Assembly (NCBI GenBank): GCA_031267635.1
Contig: JAIRYX010000157.1
Coordinates: forward strand, 1-22,079
DNA length: 22,079 nucleotides
Direction: 5' to 3'
Source of the DNA: Planctomycetaceae bacterium
GTDB taxonomy: Bacteria; Planctomycetota; Planctomycetia; Pirellulales; Thermoguttaceae
Part shown: piece after piece, positions 15,038 through 22,020 of the stretch
How positions within the stretch are numbered: the first letter of the stretch is position 1
Layout: each line of letters opens with the position of its first letter
Program-made: the position numbers and the translations under genes
Notes under the pieces: model-generated
Database searches by the model: none
What the model saw: the letters and a program-made list of their open reading frames with translations, nothing else
Told to the model about the DNA's origin: nothing

Positions 15038-17761
15038 TCATCTACCAAACGGATTCAGCGACGAGAAAATCGATTTCTTTTTTTCCGGTTCTTTTTCTTC
15101 TTGTTGGTCGAAACTTGTTGCAGAAGGTTGCGGAACGTCGTGGCGGGACACCATAGCGACTCGATTGCTACTCATGTCATTGGCGTTTGCCGGATGCGGT
15201 TGCGATGCTATCATTTGTTGCGGTTGCGGACTTGATTGTCCTGTCGGTTTCTTTTCCGGCGCGATTTGTTCCGCGCGTGCCAGTAACATCCTATAACGCG
15301 ATTCCGACTCGTCAATCGGCATATTCAACTCCACTTTCGCCGCCATTTCCGCGATGTTTCGTAACTCATTGGTTTTCATCACCGGATACTTTTTGCGAAG
15401 ATCGGCAAGAATTTCAGTCCGCTCTTTCTCTCCGCGTTCTCTCATGATACTCGTTTTGATTTCGTTGACGACTTGATCTAATGGCGTATAACTGTTTTCA
15501 ATTCGTTCCGTCACACGGACAATATAAAATCCGTCTTTATCACGAATAATTGTACTCATTTTTCCGGCGGGAAGCTGAAAGATGGCTTGTTCAACTTGTT
15601 GCGTGATCAACGAGCCGCGTTCCAATTGCATTTCCCGTGTTCCGCCCAAATTCGCCGTCAAGCCATGCGACCCTTGTTTTGCTATCGCCGTAAACGATTC
15701 TCCTTTTAACACGCGGTTTCCCAATTCCACGATTTGGGCATATGCTTCTTGCTCATTCGCAGTCCGCGAAAATAAAACGGCAAGCTCTTCCCATTTGACG
15801 TTTCCGGGATGTTTGTATTTGTCTTCCTTGTGCGCCGAGTAATAGTTTCGTATTTGGTCGTAAGTCAATACCATCGTTTGCGACTTGAGTTTCGAGCTGA
15901 ACCAACCGATTCCCATTTGATTCTCGATATAATTTTTCCGCTTGCGTTCCAAAAATGTTCCATGTTTTTGCAATTCACGGTCGAGATCGTAACGGTTTGT
16001 CACTTGATATTGTTTCATCAATTCGGGAATGATTTTCAGATCGAAATCGTTACCGATTTGTTGATTCAACTGATCAATGTGTTCTTGAGGAACGTTCAAC
16101 GTCATATCGTGATACATCAACGCGACTTCAATTCGTGCGTCCAAACCTTGTTCAATCGTTTCCTGAATTTGTTGTGCCTTGAATTGCCGTTCTTCATTTG
16201 CCGTCGGCATCCGATGATTTTGCTTATAGCTATCGCGGCAGATGAGTGGCCACTGAAAATCCAGTTGCTCTTTCAAATCGGGAAGAATATCGCATGTCTG
16301 AATGAAAATATCCGAACTGACACGAGCAAGCGGTTGCGCGCCGAATACTGTTTGAAATTCCGCGAGAACGTCTGGTTCATATTGCGATCGCGGATTGGTC
16401 GCAACGGGATTTTGCATTGATGTTGTAAACGGCGAGGAAGGATTACTTACCGACGGTTGTTGCGGCAATGGTTGCAACTGTTGCAATGATTGTGCTTGCG
16501 GCGTTTGCATCGCAACGATTTGCGGCGAATCAACATGAAACGGCGGCAACACAAATTGCGGCGTCTCAAATTGCGGTGGCGATTGCGGCATCACTTGCGG
16601 TTGCGACGACACATAATCTTGTTGAATGTTATTTTGCGGAAAGTTGTTCTGCGAAATATTATTTTGAAGAACATTATTTTGCGATTCCTGCAATTGCGGT
16701 ACGTCCATCATTGGAACATTCAGCGGCGGCGTAGGGTTCAAAGTCATTTGAGTTTGCGGAATGTTGGCTTGAACAGGAATGTTGACTAATTCCGCCGCGC
16801 CGTCCGTGCGATGTTCATAATTTGCCGGAGCGACTAAAGCGAAATGTCCGAATTTCGCATCATTTTGCGGGTCGGGCATCACGACACTTGCGTTGGCAAT
16901 CGAATGCCCGCCTACCGTAACGCCTGTTGTTTGCGTTTTTGAATCGGCAAGAGCCGGAACGTTTTGAAAATTGACGTTGTTCGGTGTACCAAAAACATTT
17001 TGCTGATACGCGGCCGGCTTGATTTCCTGCGAGCCGCTGCTGGCGAAACCGTCCTCTGCATTGTGTGTTTCATTATTTTGTGCCGCATGAAAATCGGCGA
17101 AACCAACAGAAAATTGCGATGTCGACAAGTCCGAACTCGAAGAACCGCTCGGCGGATTAACCGCAAAAACAACATCATTATCATAGGGCGCATGATGCGA
17201 ATGTCCCACACCGTGCGACGTTGCAAATCCGTCGTCATTGTTGAAATTGCCATTGCTGGAATTACCGCCGTTGGAATCAACAGGAAATGCGGGAACATCT
17301 TGAATAGGAATCCCGGCATAATCTCCGAACCCGATTCCGCGCTGCGGCTCAAGGGAATGAACCGAATTGGCAATATTATTATTGTAATTATTCCATGAAG
17401 GAGCGAGAGCAGGATTCGGTGTTTCCGGTTGTTGTGATAATGCTTGTTCAGGAAACGTCCCGAACATCGGCGGCATATCTTGAAACCCGGACGTGGAATT
17501 AAAGACAGCATTTTGTGAAGCGGAATACGAAATCGCCGAACCAAACGTATTTCTCGAAACCGCATTCCCTTCCGTTTCCGAGTTTGAACCGGAGGTGGAA
17601 TTTTGACTTAGGAATTCTGGAGATGGGAACGTGTTTGCCGACTCCTCATGTTTCAAACCGAGCAATGACAAAACAACATCCGCAGCTTGCGGACGAAACG
17701 CCAATGTCGCGCAAACTCCCAAAAAACCGAACAAAATGATAAAATATAAAGTGTTTTTCAA
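15038..17761 (-). CDS. Large exported SurA/PpiC-type peptidyl-prolyl cis-trans isomerase
   Basis: 907 aa. The N-terminus (MKNTLYFIILFGFLGVCATL) is a membrane anchor or signal peptide. Residues about 40-460 are low-complexity Asn/Gln/Ser/Pro-rich sequence, including a QNN-type five-residue repeat (about 360-380) and a proline/glutamine stretch (388-440). Residues about 455-640 resemble the SurA N-terminal chaperone helices (QTCDILPDLKEQLDF; ANEERQFKAQQIQETIEQGL). A parvulin/PpiC domain follows at about 651-755: VLFSRTANEQEAYAQIVELG, KGESFTAIAKQGSHGLTANL, GGTREMQLERGSL, then FQLPAGKMSTIIRDKDGFYI. The C-terminus ends in Pro/Gln/Lys-rich sequence. The start is TTG at 17761 with TAGGA four bases upstream; the nearby ATG is out of frame. 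Typical SurA is about 430 aa, so the N-terminal half is an unusual addition. Probable role: folding of envelope proteins. Confidence 0.85.
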   Translation of the reverse strand: MKNTLYFIILFGFLGVCATLAFRPQAADVVLSLLGLKHEESANTFPSPEFLSQNSTSGSNSETEGNAVSRNTFGSAISYSASQNAVFNSTSGFQDMPPMFGTFPEQALSQQPETPNPALAPSWNNYNNNIANSVHSLEPQRGIGFGDYAGIPIQDVPAFPVDSNGGNSSNGNFNNDDGFATSHGVGHSHHAPYDNDVVFAVNPPSGSSSSDLSTSQFSVGFADFHAAQNNETHNAEDGFASSGSQEIKPAAYQQNVFGTPNNVNFQNVPALADSKTQTTGVTVGGHSIANASVVMPDPQNDAKFGHFALVAPANYEHRTDGAAELVNIPVQANIPQTQMTLNPTPPLNVPMMDVPQLQESQNNVLQNNISQNNFPQNNIQQDYVSSQPQVMPQSPPQFETPQFVLPPFHVDSPQIVAMQTPQAQSLQQLQPLPQQPSVSNPSSPFTTSMQNPVATNPRSQYEPDVLAEFQTVFGAQPLARVSSDIFIQTCDILPDLKEQLDFQWPLICRDSYKQNHRMPTANEERQFKAQQIQETIEQGLDARIEVALMYHDMTLNVPQEHIDQLNQQIGNDFDLKIIPELMKQYQVTNRYDLDRELQKHGTFLERKRKNYIENQMGIGWFSSKLKSQTMVLTYDQIRNYYSAHKEDKYKHPGNVKWEELAVLFSRTANEQEAYAQIVELGNRVLKGESFTAIAKQGSHGLTANLGGTREMQLERGSLITQQVEQAIFQLPAGKMSTIIRDKDGFYIVRVTERIENSYTPLDQVVNEIKTSIMRERGEKERTEILADLRKKYPVMKTNELRNIAEMAAKVELNMPIDESESRYRMLLARAEQIAPEKKPTGQSSPQPQQMIASQPHPANANDMSSNRVAMVSRHDVPQPSATSFDQQEEKEPEKKKSIFSSLNPFGR

Positions 17762-17843
17762 AGCATCCTACTTATGGAAAACAAAAACGCGGTTGCAAAT
17801 GAAAATGACTCAAAAATTCTCCTAAAACTATTGAGCGTATTGA

Positions 17844-17873
17844 ATTGTAACCAAAACGCTAACGGTTTTGCAA
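17844..17873 (-). promoter_or_regulatory. Candidate promoter for the peptidyl-prolyl isomerase gene
   Basis: On the minus strand, TTGCAA (17873-17868), an 18-nt spacer, then TACAAT (17849-17844). This gives a leader of about 75 nt before the TTG start at 17761. Confidence 0.4.
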
Positions 17874-18008
17874 GAGCATTTTTAAAAAATTTTGAAAATA
17901 GAATGTTCTAAATTGAATTTTGGAGTCCTCAAGCCGTAATACTGCTTGCGCAGGTATTTCTTTATTTAATTTGTTGTCACGGTTCAGTCGAGCAAACTAC
18001 TACAAAGT

Positions 18009-18086
18009 CACGCAATTTCATTTGGCATTTTTCAACGTAAAATACCTATAAATTTGACATTTTTCAGATCAAGAGAAATTGAGGGA
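18009..18086 (-). repeat. 78-bp dispersed repeat, copy 2
   Basis: This is the reverse complement of the unit at 9553-9630, 71 of 78 bases identical and no gaps. It abuts the period-9 tract at 18083. It keeps the near-palindromic ends (CAATTTCATTTGG and TCAAGAGAAATTG). Confidence 0.75.
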
Positions 18087-18176
18087 CTTTGTACTAGGGA
18101 CAAAGCAAGCAGTTCGCCAAAGAAAGTTGCTCTTGATGAAATCCGTCCCTAAACTCCCTTTTGTCCCTAAAGCCCT
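18083..18176. repeat. Period-9 GGGAC/GTCCC tract, locus 2
   Basis: GTCCC, CTCCC, GTCCC and GCCCT start at 18145, 18154, 18163 and 18172, exactly nine apart. The left arm has GGGAC at 18083 and 18097. TAGGGACAAA (18095-18104) pairs perfectly with TTTGTCCCTA (18160-18169). The centre shares AAAGTTGCTC with locus 1. Same architecture as 14907-15025, more eroded. Confidence 0.65.
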
Positions 18177-18324
18177 TTTTGATGAAAGCCGAATTTTAAA
18201 AGGTGAGGAATATAAAGGACTTTGCGAAAATAGGCATTCAAGAAAACAGCCGCGATGGTGAAGCGGTTGTTCAAGTGCGAATTCTGCTACCGGATGTGCG
18301 AACCGCATTCCGTTTTCCCCCCTC

Positions 18325-18355
18325 TTGACCTGGAGGTAACTCTAACTTGTATAAT
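18325..18355 (+). promoter_or_regulatory. MerR-type promoter (TTGACC-19-TATAAT) of the redox operon
   Basis: TTGACC (18325-18330) and a perfect TATAAT (18350-18355) are separated by 19 bases. A 19-20 base spacer between good hexamers is the hallmark of MerR-family activated promoters. The spacer holds an imperfect dyad: ACCTGGAG (18328-18335) against CTCTAACT (18340-18347), 5 of 8 matching, similar in style to AdhR/NmlR-type operators. The expected start near 18362 leaves a leader of about 140 nt before 18501. No MerR gene is in the window. Confidence 0.6.
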
Positions 18356-18416
18356 GATCTATCTATAAGAATTGCGCGAAGAAAGCGGGAAAGATTATTG
18401 GCGGTATAACAGCCAT

Positions 18417-18458
18417 GTCCCGCAAGTTCCCAATGCTTCTTAATGTTCCTTGTGTTCC
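18417..18458. repeat. Period-9 GTTCC tract, locus 3 (in the operon leader)
   Basis: GTCCC, GTTCC, GCTTC, GTTCC and GTTCC begin at 18417, 18426, 18435, 18445 and 18454: spacing nine except for one ten. It lies between the MerR-type promoter and the first gene, so it would be in the mRNA leader. Confidence 0.55.
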
Positions 18459-18500
18459 TCAAATCACTCATCTCCTTTGACAAAGACACTTTTAATCATC

Positions 18501-20078
18501 ATGTTGCGAAGAATTAGAATGACGTTTGCGGTTATTAGTTTTGTGCTGATAACTTTATTGTTCCTTGATTTTACGGGAACGTTTCACCGATGCTTCGGCT
18601 GGCTGGCGAAGATACAGTTTTTGCCGGCGATATTGGCGTTGAATATCGGCGCGGTGGCGGCGTTGGTGTTGTTGACGTTCATGTTTGGGCGGATTTATTG
18701 TTCGGTGATTTGTCCGCTTGGCGTGTTTCAAGATATTGCGGCGCGGGTAATGCCGAAACGGCGGAAAGGTACGGCAAAAGCCGGAACGCCGAAACATCGG
18801 TACGCGTTTTCGCCGGCGGTAACTTGGCTGCGATACGGTGTGTTGGCGGTTTTCGGCGTGTTGTTCGTTTTGGGGGTCAACTCCGTCTTTGCCCTGCTTG
18901 AGCCGTACAGTATCTACGGTCGCATCGCCTCCAGTCTGTTTGTCCCGCTGTACCAACTGGGCAACAACTTACTGGGGCATGTTTCGATACATCTCGGCAG
19001 TTATACGTTTTCGCCGGTGGACATTTGGTTGAAGAGCGGAATTACGCTGGCGGTTGCCATAGGGTTCTTTGTGCTGACGGGGTTTCTGGCTTGGCGAAAC
19101 GGGAGAATCTACTGCAACAGCGTGTGTCCGGTTGGAACGGCGTTGGGGATTCTTGCCCGCTTCTCCTTGTTCAAGCCGGTCATCAACACCGAAAAATGTA
19201 ACCGCTGCGGGTTGTGCGCCGGCAACTGCAAGTCCTCGTGTATTGACCATAAAACGCAAACGATAGATTACAGCCGTTGCGTAACGTGCATGAATTGCGT
19301 CGGGCAATGCCGACGAAACGCTCTCGTTTATACCCGTGTTCCTCCCTTCAGCGTCTCGACCATGCTCCAACACAACTTTCACGCAACAGATAGCAAAACA
19401 ACCGCCCGCTCCTCCGATGATTCCAATAGCGCGAACCACCATTCCGGCAATTCTATTCGCCGTAATTTGCTATCGCTTGCGGCTTTGTTTACGTTTGTTT
19501 CGGCGTTGCGGGCGAAGTATCTGTTCGCGGACGGCGGTTTGGCGGAACTTATTGACAAGAAGAAACCGGATAGGGCAACGCCGCTTATTCCGGCGGGTTC
19601 GCAAGGTTTACGCAACTTTGCGAAACATTGTACGGCGTGCCAATTGTGTGTCTCGGTTTGCCCGAATCAAACGCTTCGCCCGTCGCATGACTTGTCCAAA
19701 TTCCTGCAACCCGAAATATCGTTTGAACGCGGGTACTGCCGACCGGAGTGCGTGCGATGTTCGGAGGTTTGCCCGACGGCGGCGATTCATCGGATTACCA
19801 CAGCAGAGAAGACGGCGGTTCAGATCGGTCATGCGGTTTGGGTTAAAAAAAATTGCGTAGTCATTCGCGACAACGTAACATGCAAGAATTGCGAACGCCA
19901 TTGCCCGACCGGCGCAATCCAACTCATCCTGCAAGACACTGCCAAACCTGATGCGCCCAAAATTCCAATGATTGATACTGAACGTTGTATCGGCTGCGGC
20001 GCATGCGAACATCTTTGCCCCTCAAGACCGCTCAGCGCAATCTATATCGAAGGTCACGAAAGACATAGAATGATTTAA
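18501..20078 (+). CDS. NapH/NapG-like membrane polyferredoxin (six 4Fe-4S motifs)
   Basis: 525 aa from the ATG at 18501; the frame extends to an unlikely TTG at 18450. No good Shine-Dalgarno is seen, and the ATG at 18519 is an alternative. The first ~215 residues are a NapH/YccM/FixG-type membrane part with about five hydrophobic segments and the two CxxxCP motifs typical of NapH: YCSVICPLG (67-71) and YCNSVCPVG (205-209). Two 4Fe-4S motifs follow: CNRCGLCAGNC (233-243) and CVTCMNCVGQC (260-270). A second hydrophobic segment preceded by an arginine pair (IRRNLLSLAALFTFV, about 319-333) looks like the Tat/NapG leader. Then come four more motifs: CTACQLCVSVCP (377), CRPECVRCSEVCP (413), CKNCERHCP (461) and CIGCGACEHLCP (496). 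Probable role: moving electrons between quinol and an envelope acceptor. It is followed by the aldo/keto reductase gene. Confidence 0.88.
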   Translation: MLRRIRMTFAVISFVLITLLFLDFTGTFHRCFGWLAKIQFLPAILALNIGAVAALVLLTFMFGRIYCSVICPLGVFQDIAARVMPKRRKGTAKAGTPKHRYAFSPAVTWLRYGVLAVFGVLFVLGVNSVFALLEPYSIYGRIASSLFVPLYQLGNNLLGHVSIHLGSYTFSPVDIWLKSGITLAVAIGFFVLTGFLAWRNGRIYCNSVCPVGTALGILARFSLFKPVINTEKCNRCGLCAGNCKSSCIDHKTQTIDYSRCVTCMNCVGQCRRNALVYTRVPPFSVSTMLQHNFHATDSKTTARSSDDSNSANHHSGNSIRRNLLSLAALFTFVSALRAKYLFADGGLAELIDKKKPDRATPLIPAGSQGLRNFAKHCTACQLCVSVCPNQTLRPSHDLSKFLQPEISFERGYCRPECVRCSEVCPTAAIHRITTAEKTAVQIGHAVWVKKNCVVIRDNVTCKNCERHCPTGAIQLILQDTAKPDAPKIPMIDTERCIGCGACEHLCPSRPLSAIYIEGHERHRMI

Positions 20079-20083
20079 AAATA

Positions 20084-20155
20084 GTAGGGGCGACCCTCGC
20101 GATCGCCCGTAATGAGGCGGTTGAAAAACGGGGCGAGGGCAACCCCCGCCCCTAC
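20084..20155. repeat. GC-rich 72-bp palindromic element between the two redox genes
   Basis: It starts GTAGGGGCG (20084-20092) and ends with the exact inverse (20147-20155). Inside are two hairpins: GGGCGA...TCGCCC on the left and GGGGCG...CGCCCC on the right. This type of GTAGGGGCG-ended palindrome is seen dispersed in many uncultured bacterial genomes (general knowledge, not checked). It begins six bases after the polyferredoxin stop and ends 31 bases before the reductase start, so it would be inside the operon mRNA. Confidence 0.7.
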
Positions 20156-20186
20156 AAACAAAACTCAAATAATTAGGAATCCTACC

Positions 20187-21617
20187 ATGGAAAACCAAGA
20201 CACGAACAACACCCAACCAAGCCGTCGTGAATTTTTGAAGATCGTCGGCACGGGAGCGGCGGCGACAACAGCGGTATCGACGGCGGCGTTGTACGGCTGC
20301 AAGCCCGATTCGCAATCCGCCGTCAATAACTCCCAACTCGGCGAAGTCCCCGTCGATAAAATGACTTACCGCGTAAATCCTTATTCCGGCGATAAAGTGT
20401 CGTTGCTTGGTTATGGTTGTATGCGGTGGCCCCTGAAACAGAAAGCGGACGGAAGCGGCGAAGAAATTGATCAGGAAGCCGTCAATGAATTGGTTGATTA
20501 CGCGATTGCTCACGGCGTGAATTATTTCGACACCGCGCCGGTTTATATTCGAGGTTGGGCGGAAACCGCAACAGGTATCGCGTTGAAACGGCATCCGCGC
20601 GACAAGTTTTTCATCGCAACCAAACTCTCCAACCATCGAAGTATTGATCCGAATGTTTCCGAATCGGAGGCACACTCGTTTGATTACGCGATCAACTTGT
20701 ACCGCCAATCGTTCAAGAGTCTGCAAGTCGATTATATTGACTATTACCTGCTTCATAATGTCGGCACGGGCGGTATGAAAACCTTTAAGGAACGCTTTTA
20801 CGAAAACGGCATGGTGGATTTCCTGCTCAAGGAGAAAGAAGCGGGACGTATCCGCAATTTGGGTTGGTCGTTTCATGGCGATATTGGGGCGTTTGATTTT
20901 TTGGTTGCTCAAGATATTCAATGGGATTTTGCCATGATCCAACTTAACTACGTGGATTGGCAAAACGCTTCCGGTATAAATACCAACGCCCAATATCTTT
21001 ACTCGGAACTTGTTAAACGTAAGACGCCGGTGATTGTGATGGAGCCGTTGCTGGGCGGTCGGTTGTCCCGATTGCCGAGCAACTCGCTTGCTTTGTTGAA
21101 ACAAACGCAGCCGGAAGAAAGCCCCGCGTCATGGGCATTCCGTTACGCGGGTACGCCGGAGAGCGTGCTGACTGTTTTGAGCGGCATGGTTTACATGGAA
21201 CATTTGCAAGAGAACATCCGCACCTACTCGCCGTTGCAGCCGATCAACGAACAAGGTTACGCCGTGCTTGACAATGTGACCAAGCTGCTGCTCCATGCTG
21301 ATTATATTCCGTGTACGGAATGTCAATATTGTATGCCTTGTCCTTACGGGCTGGATATTCCGGCGATCTTCTCGCACTACAACCGCTGCATTACGGAGGG
21401 CAATCTTCCCAAAGATTCACAAGACAAAAACTACCGCCGTGCGCGTCATGCGTTCTTGACCAGTTTTGATCGCGGCATCCCAAAAGAAAGATCGTTTAAC
21501 CATTGCATCGGCTGCTCCCTCTGCGTCGAAAAATGCCCCCAGAAACTCCCCATCCCGGAAAACATGGAACGTATCGACAGGTTGGTCGAACAACTAAAAC
21601 AAGGAAATCTCCCCTAA
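20187..21617 (+). CDS. Tat-exported aldo/keto reductase with C-terminal 4Fe-4S motifs (predicted lipoprotein)
   Basis: 476 aa from the ATG at 20187, chosen because AGGA lies nine bases upstream and the product then opens with a Tat signal: SRREFLK (residues 12-18), a hydrophobic stretch, and a lipobox-like LYGC with Cys38. The longer frame (from 20112) starts inside the GC-rich repeat. The AKR barrel keeps the catalytic residues of the family: VNYFDTAPVY (Asp and Tyr), FFIATKLSN (Lys) and IDYYLLHNV (His); RIRNLGWSFHG and MEPLLGGRL are also typical. The C-terminus adds CTECQYCMPCPYGLDIPAIF and CIGCSLCVEKCPQKLPIPEN, a layout known in AKR-ferredoxin proteins. Export by Tat implies folding with cofactors before export. 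The partner is probably the preceding polyferredoxin. The substrate is unknown. A terminator lies at 21721-21768. Confidence 0.9.
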   Translation: MENQDTNNTQPSRREFLKIVGTGAAATTAVSTAALYGCKPDSQSAVNNSQLGEVPVDKMTYRVNPYSGDKVSLLGYGCMRWPLKQKADGSGEEIDQEAVNELVDYAIAHGVNYFDTAPVYIRGWAETATGIALKRHPRDKFFIATKLSNHRSIDPNVSESEAHSFDYAINLYRQSFKSLQVDYIDYYLLHNVGTGGMKTFKERFYENGMVDFLLKEKEAGRIRNLGWSFHGDIGAFDFLVAQDIQWDFAMIQLNYVDWQNASGINTNAQYLYSELVKRKTPVIVMEPLLGGRLSRLPSNSLALLKQTQPEESPASWAFRYAGTPESVLTVLSGMVYMEHLQENIRTYSPLQPINEQGYAVLDNVTKLLLHADYIPCTECQYCMPCPYGLDIPAIFSHYNRCITEGNLPKDSQDKNYRRARHAFLTSFDRGIPKERSFNHCIGCSLCVEKCPQKLPIPENMERIDRLVEQLKQGNLP

Positions 21618-21638
21618 CTCTAAAAGGAATAAGCGTTG

Positions 21639-21661
21639 GAGACTTGAGAGACTTGGAAATT
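21639..21661. repeat. Short period-9 GAGAC tract, locus 5
   Basis: GAGAC occurs at 21639 and 21648, followed by GAAAT at 21657, nine bases apart. It is a small member of the period-9 family, just after the aldo/keto reductase stop. Confidence 0.35.
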
Positions 21662-21665
21662 ACGC

Positions 21666-21682
21666 CTCATGTTACGCATGAG
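21666..21682. repeat. Small hairpin CTCATG-TTACG-CATGAG
   Basis: Six-base perfect arms around TTACG. CCTCATGTTACGC (21665-21677) is the inverse of GCGTAACATGAGG at 286-298, linking it to the 33-nt repeat family. Confidence 0.4.
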
Positions 21683-21720
21683 CCGTCCAAGCATATCCCA
21701 AATTGATCAAAAGGAAGCCG

Positions 21721-21768
21721 AACAGCTTTTCGCCATGATTCCTGTCAAGGGCGGAAAAGCTGTTTTTT
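21721..21768 (+). terminator. Rho-independent terminator of the redox operon
   Basis: AACAGCTTTTCGCC (21721-21734) pairs with GGCGGAAAAGCTGTT (21750-21764), one bulged G, with a 15-nt loop, followed by a run of six T (21763-21768). It lies about 100 bases after the aldo/keto reductase stop. Confidence 0.8.
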
Positions 21769-21788
21769 CGTTTCCCGAATTCTAATCG

Positions 21789-21805
21789 CTCGTGTGTAAC
21801 GCGAG
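21789..21805. repeat. Small hairpin CTCGTG-TGTAA-CGCGAG
   Basis: Six-pair stem with one G-T wobble, similar in stem ends and loop to the hairpin at 21666-21682. It immediately precedes the 33-nt repeat copy. Confidence 0.35.
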
Positions 21806-21817
21806 TAAACAACCTTG

Positions 21818-21850
21818 TCTCGGACGGAATCAAGACTCTACGTAACCTGA
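21818..21850 (+). repeat. 33-nt degenerate dispersed repeat, copy 2
   Basis: Matches 264-296 at 25 of 33 positions without gaps. Confidence 0.5.
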
Positions 21851-21931
21851 TTTATCATCTAAATAATTCGGGAAACACCCCAACAGCTTTGGAAAAGACC
21901 GCGAGACACTCGGCGTACACGCCGGAACTTT

Positions 21932-21971
21932 TGTCGCCTGCGACGGCGACTCTGTCGCTTGCGACGGCGGC
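21932..21971. repeat. 19-bp tandem duplication, GC-rich
   Basis: 21932-21950 and 21953-21971 match at 17 of 19 (TGTCGC.TGCGACGGCG.C), offset 21 bases. The first copy folds as GTCGCC-TGCGAC-GGCGAC. A further palindrome, CGGCGT-AC-ACGCCG, lies just upstream at 21911-21924. Confidence 0.5.
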
Positions 21972-21988
21972 GGCTCTGTTGTTCCCAA

Positions 21989-22020
21989 GGGACGCAAGAG
22001 ACTCCAGGGACAATTGGGAC
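21989..22020. repeat. Period-9 GGGAC tract, locus 4
   Basis: GGGAC, GAGAC, GGGAC and GGGAC start at 21989, 21998, 22007 and 22016, exactly nine apart. GGGACAATTGGGAC (22007-22020) is identical to 14916-14929 in locus 1. Confidence 0.65.

Larger units (their letters stand above)
17762..18500. other. Gene-free divergent region with promoters and repeats
   Basis: No gene is seen. It holds a promoter candidate for the PPIase (17844-17873, -), a copy of the 78-bp repeat (18009-18086), two period-9 tracts (18083-18176 and 18417-18458) and a strong MerR-type promoter (18325-18355, +). Reading frames across the tract have no Shine-Dalgarno or recognisable domain. Confidence 0.6.

Noticed and set aside
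14868..15296. 142-codon plus-strand frame with a Gly-Thr-X repeat
   Set aside because: The repeat is the period-9 tract read in frame; the rest is antisense to the peptidyl-prolyl isomerase gene.
15809..16420. 203-codon plus-strand frame
   Set aside because: Antisense shadow of the SurA/PpiC-type gene; no recognisable domain or start signal.
20022..21104. 360-codon minus-strand frame
   Set aside because: Antisense to the aldo/keto reductase, whose Tat signal, catalytic residues and cysteine motifs are clear; the antisense product shows no domain.
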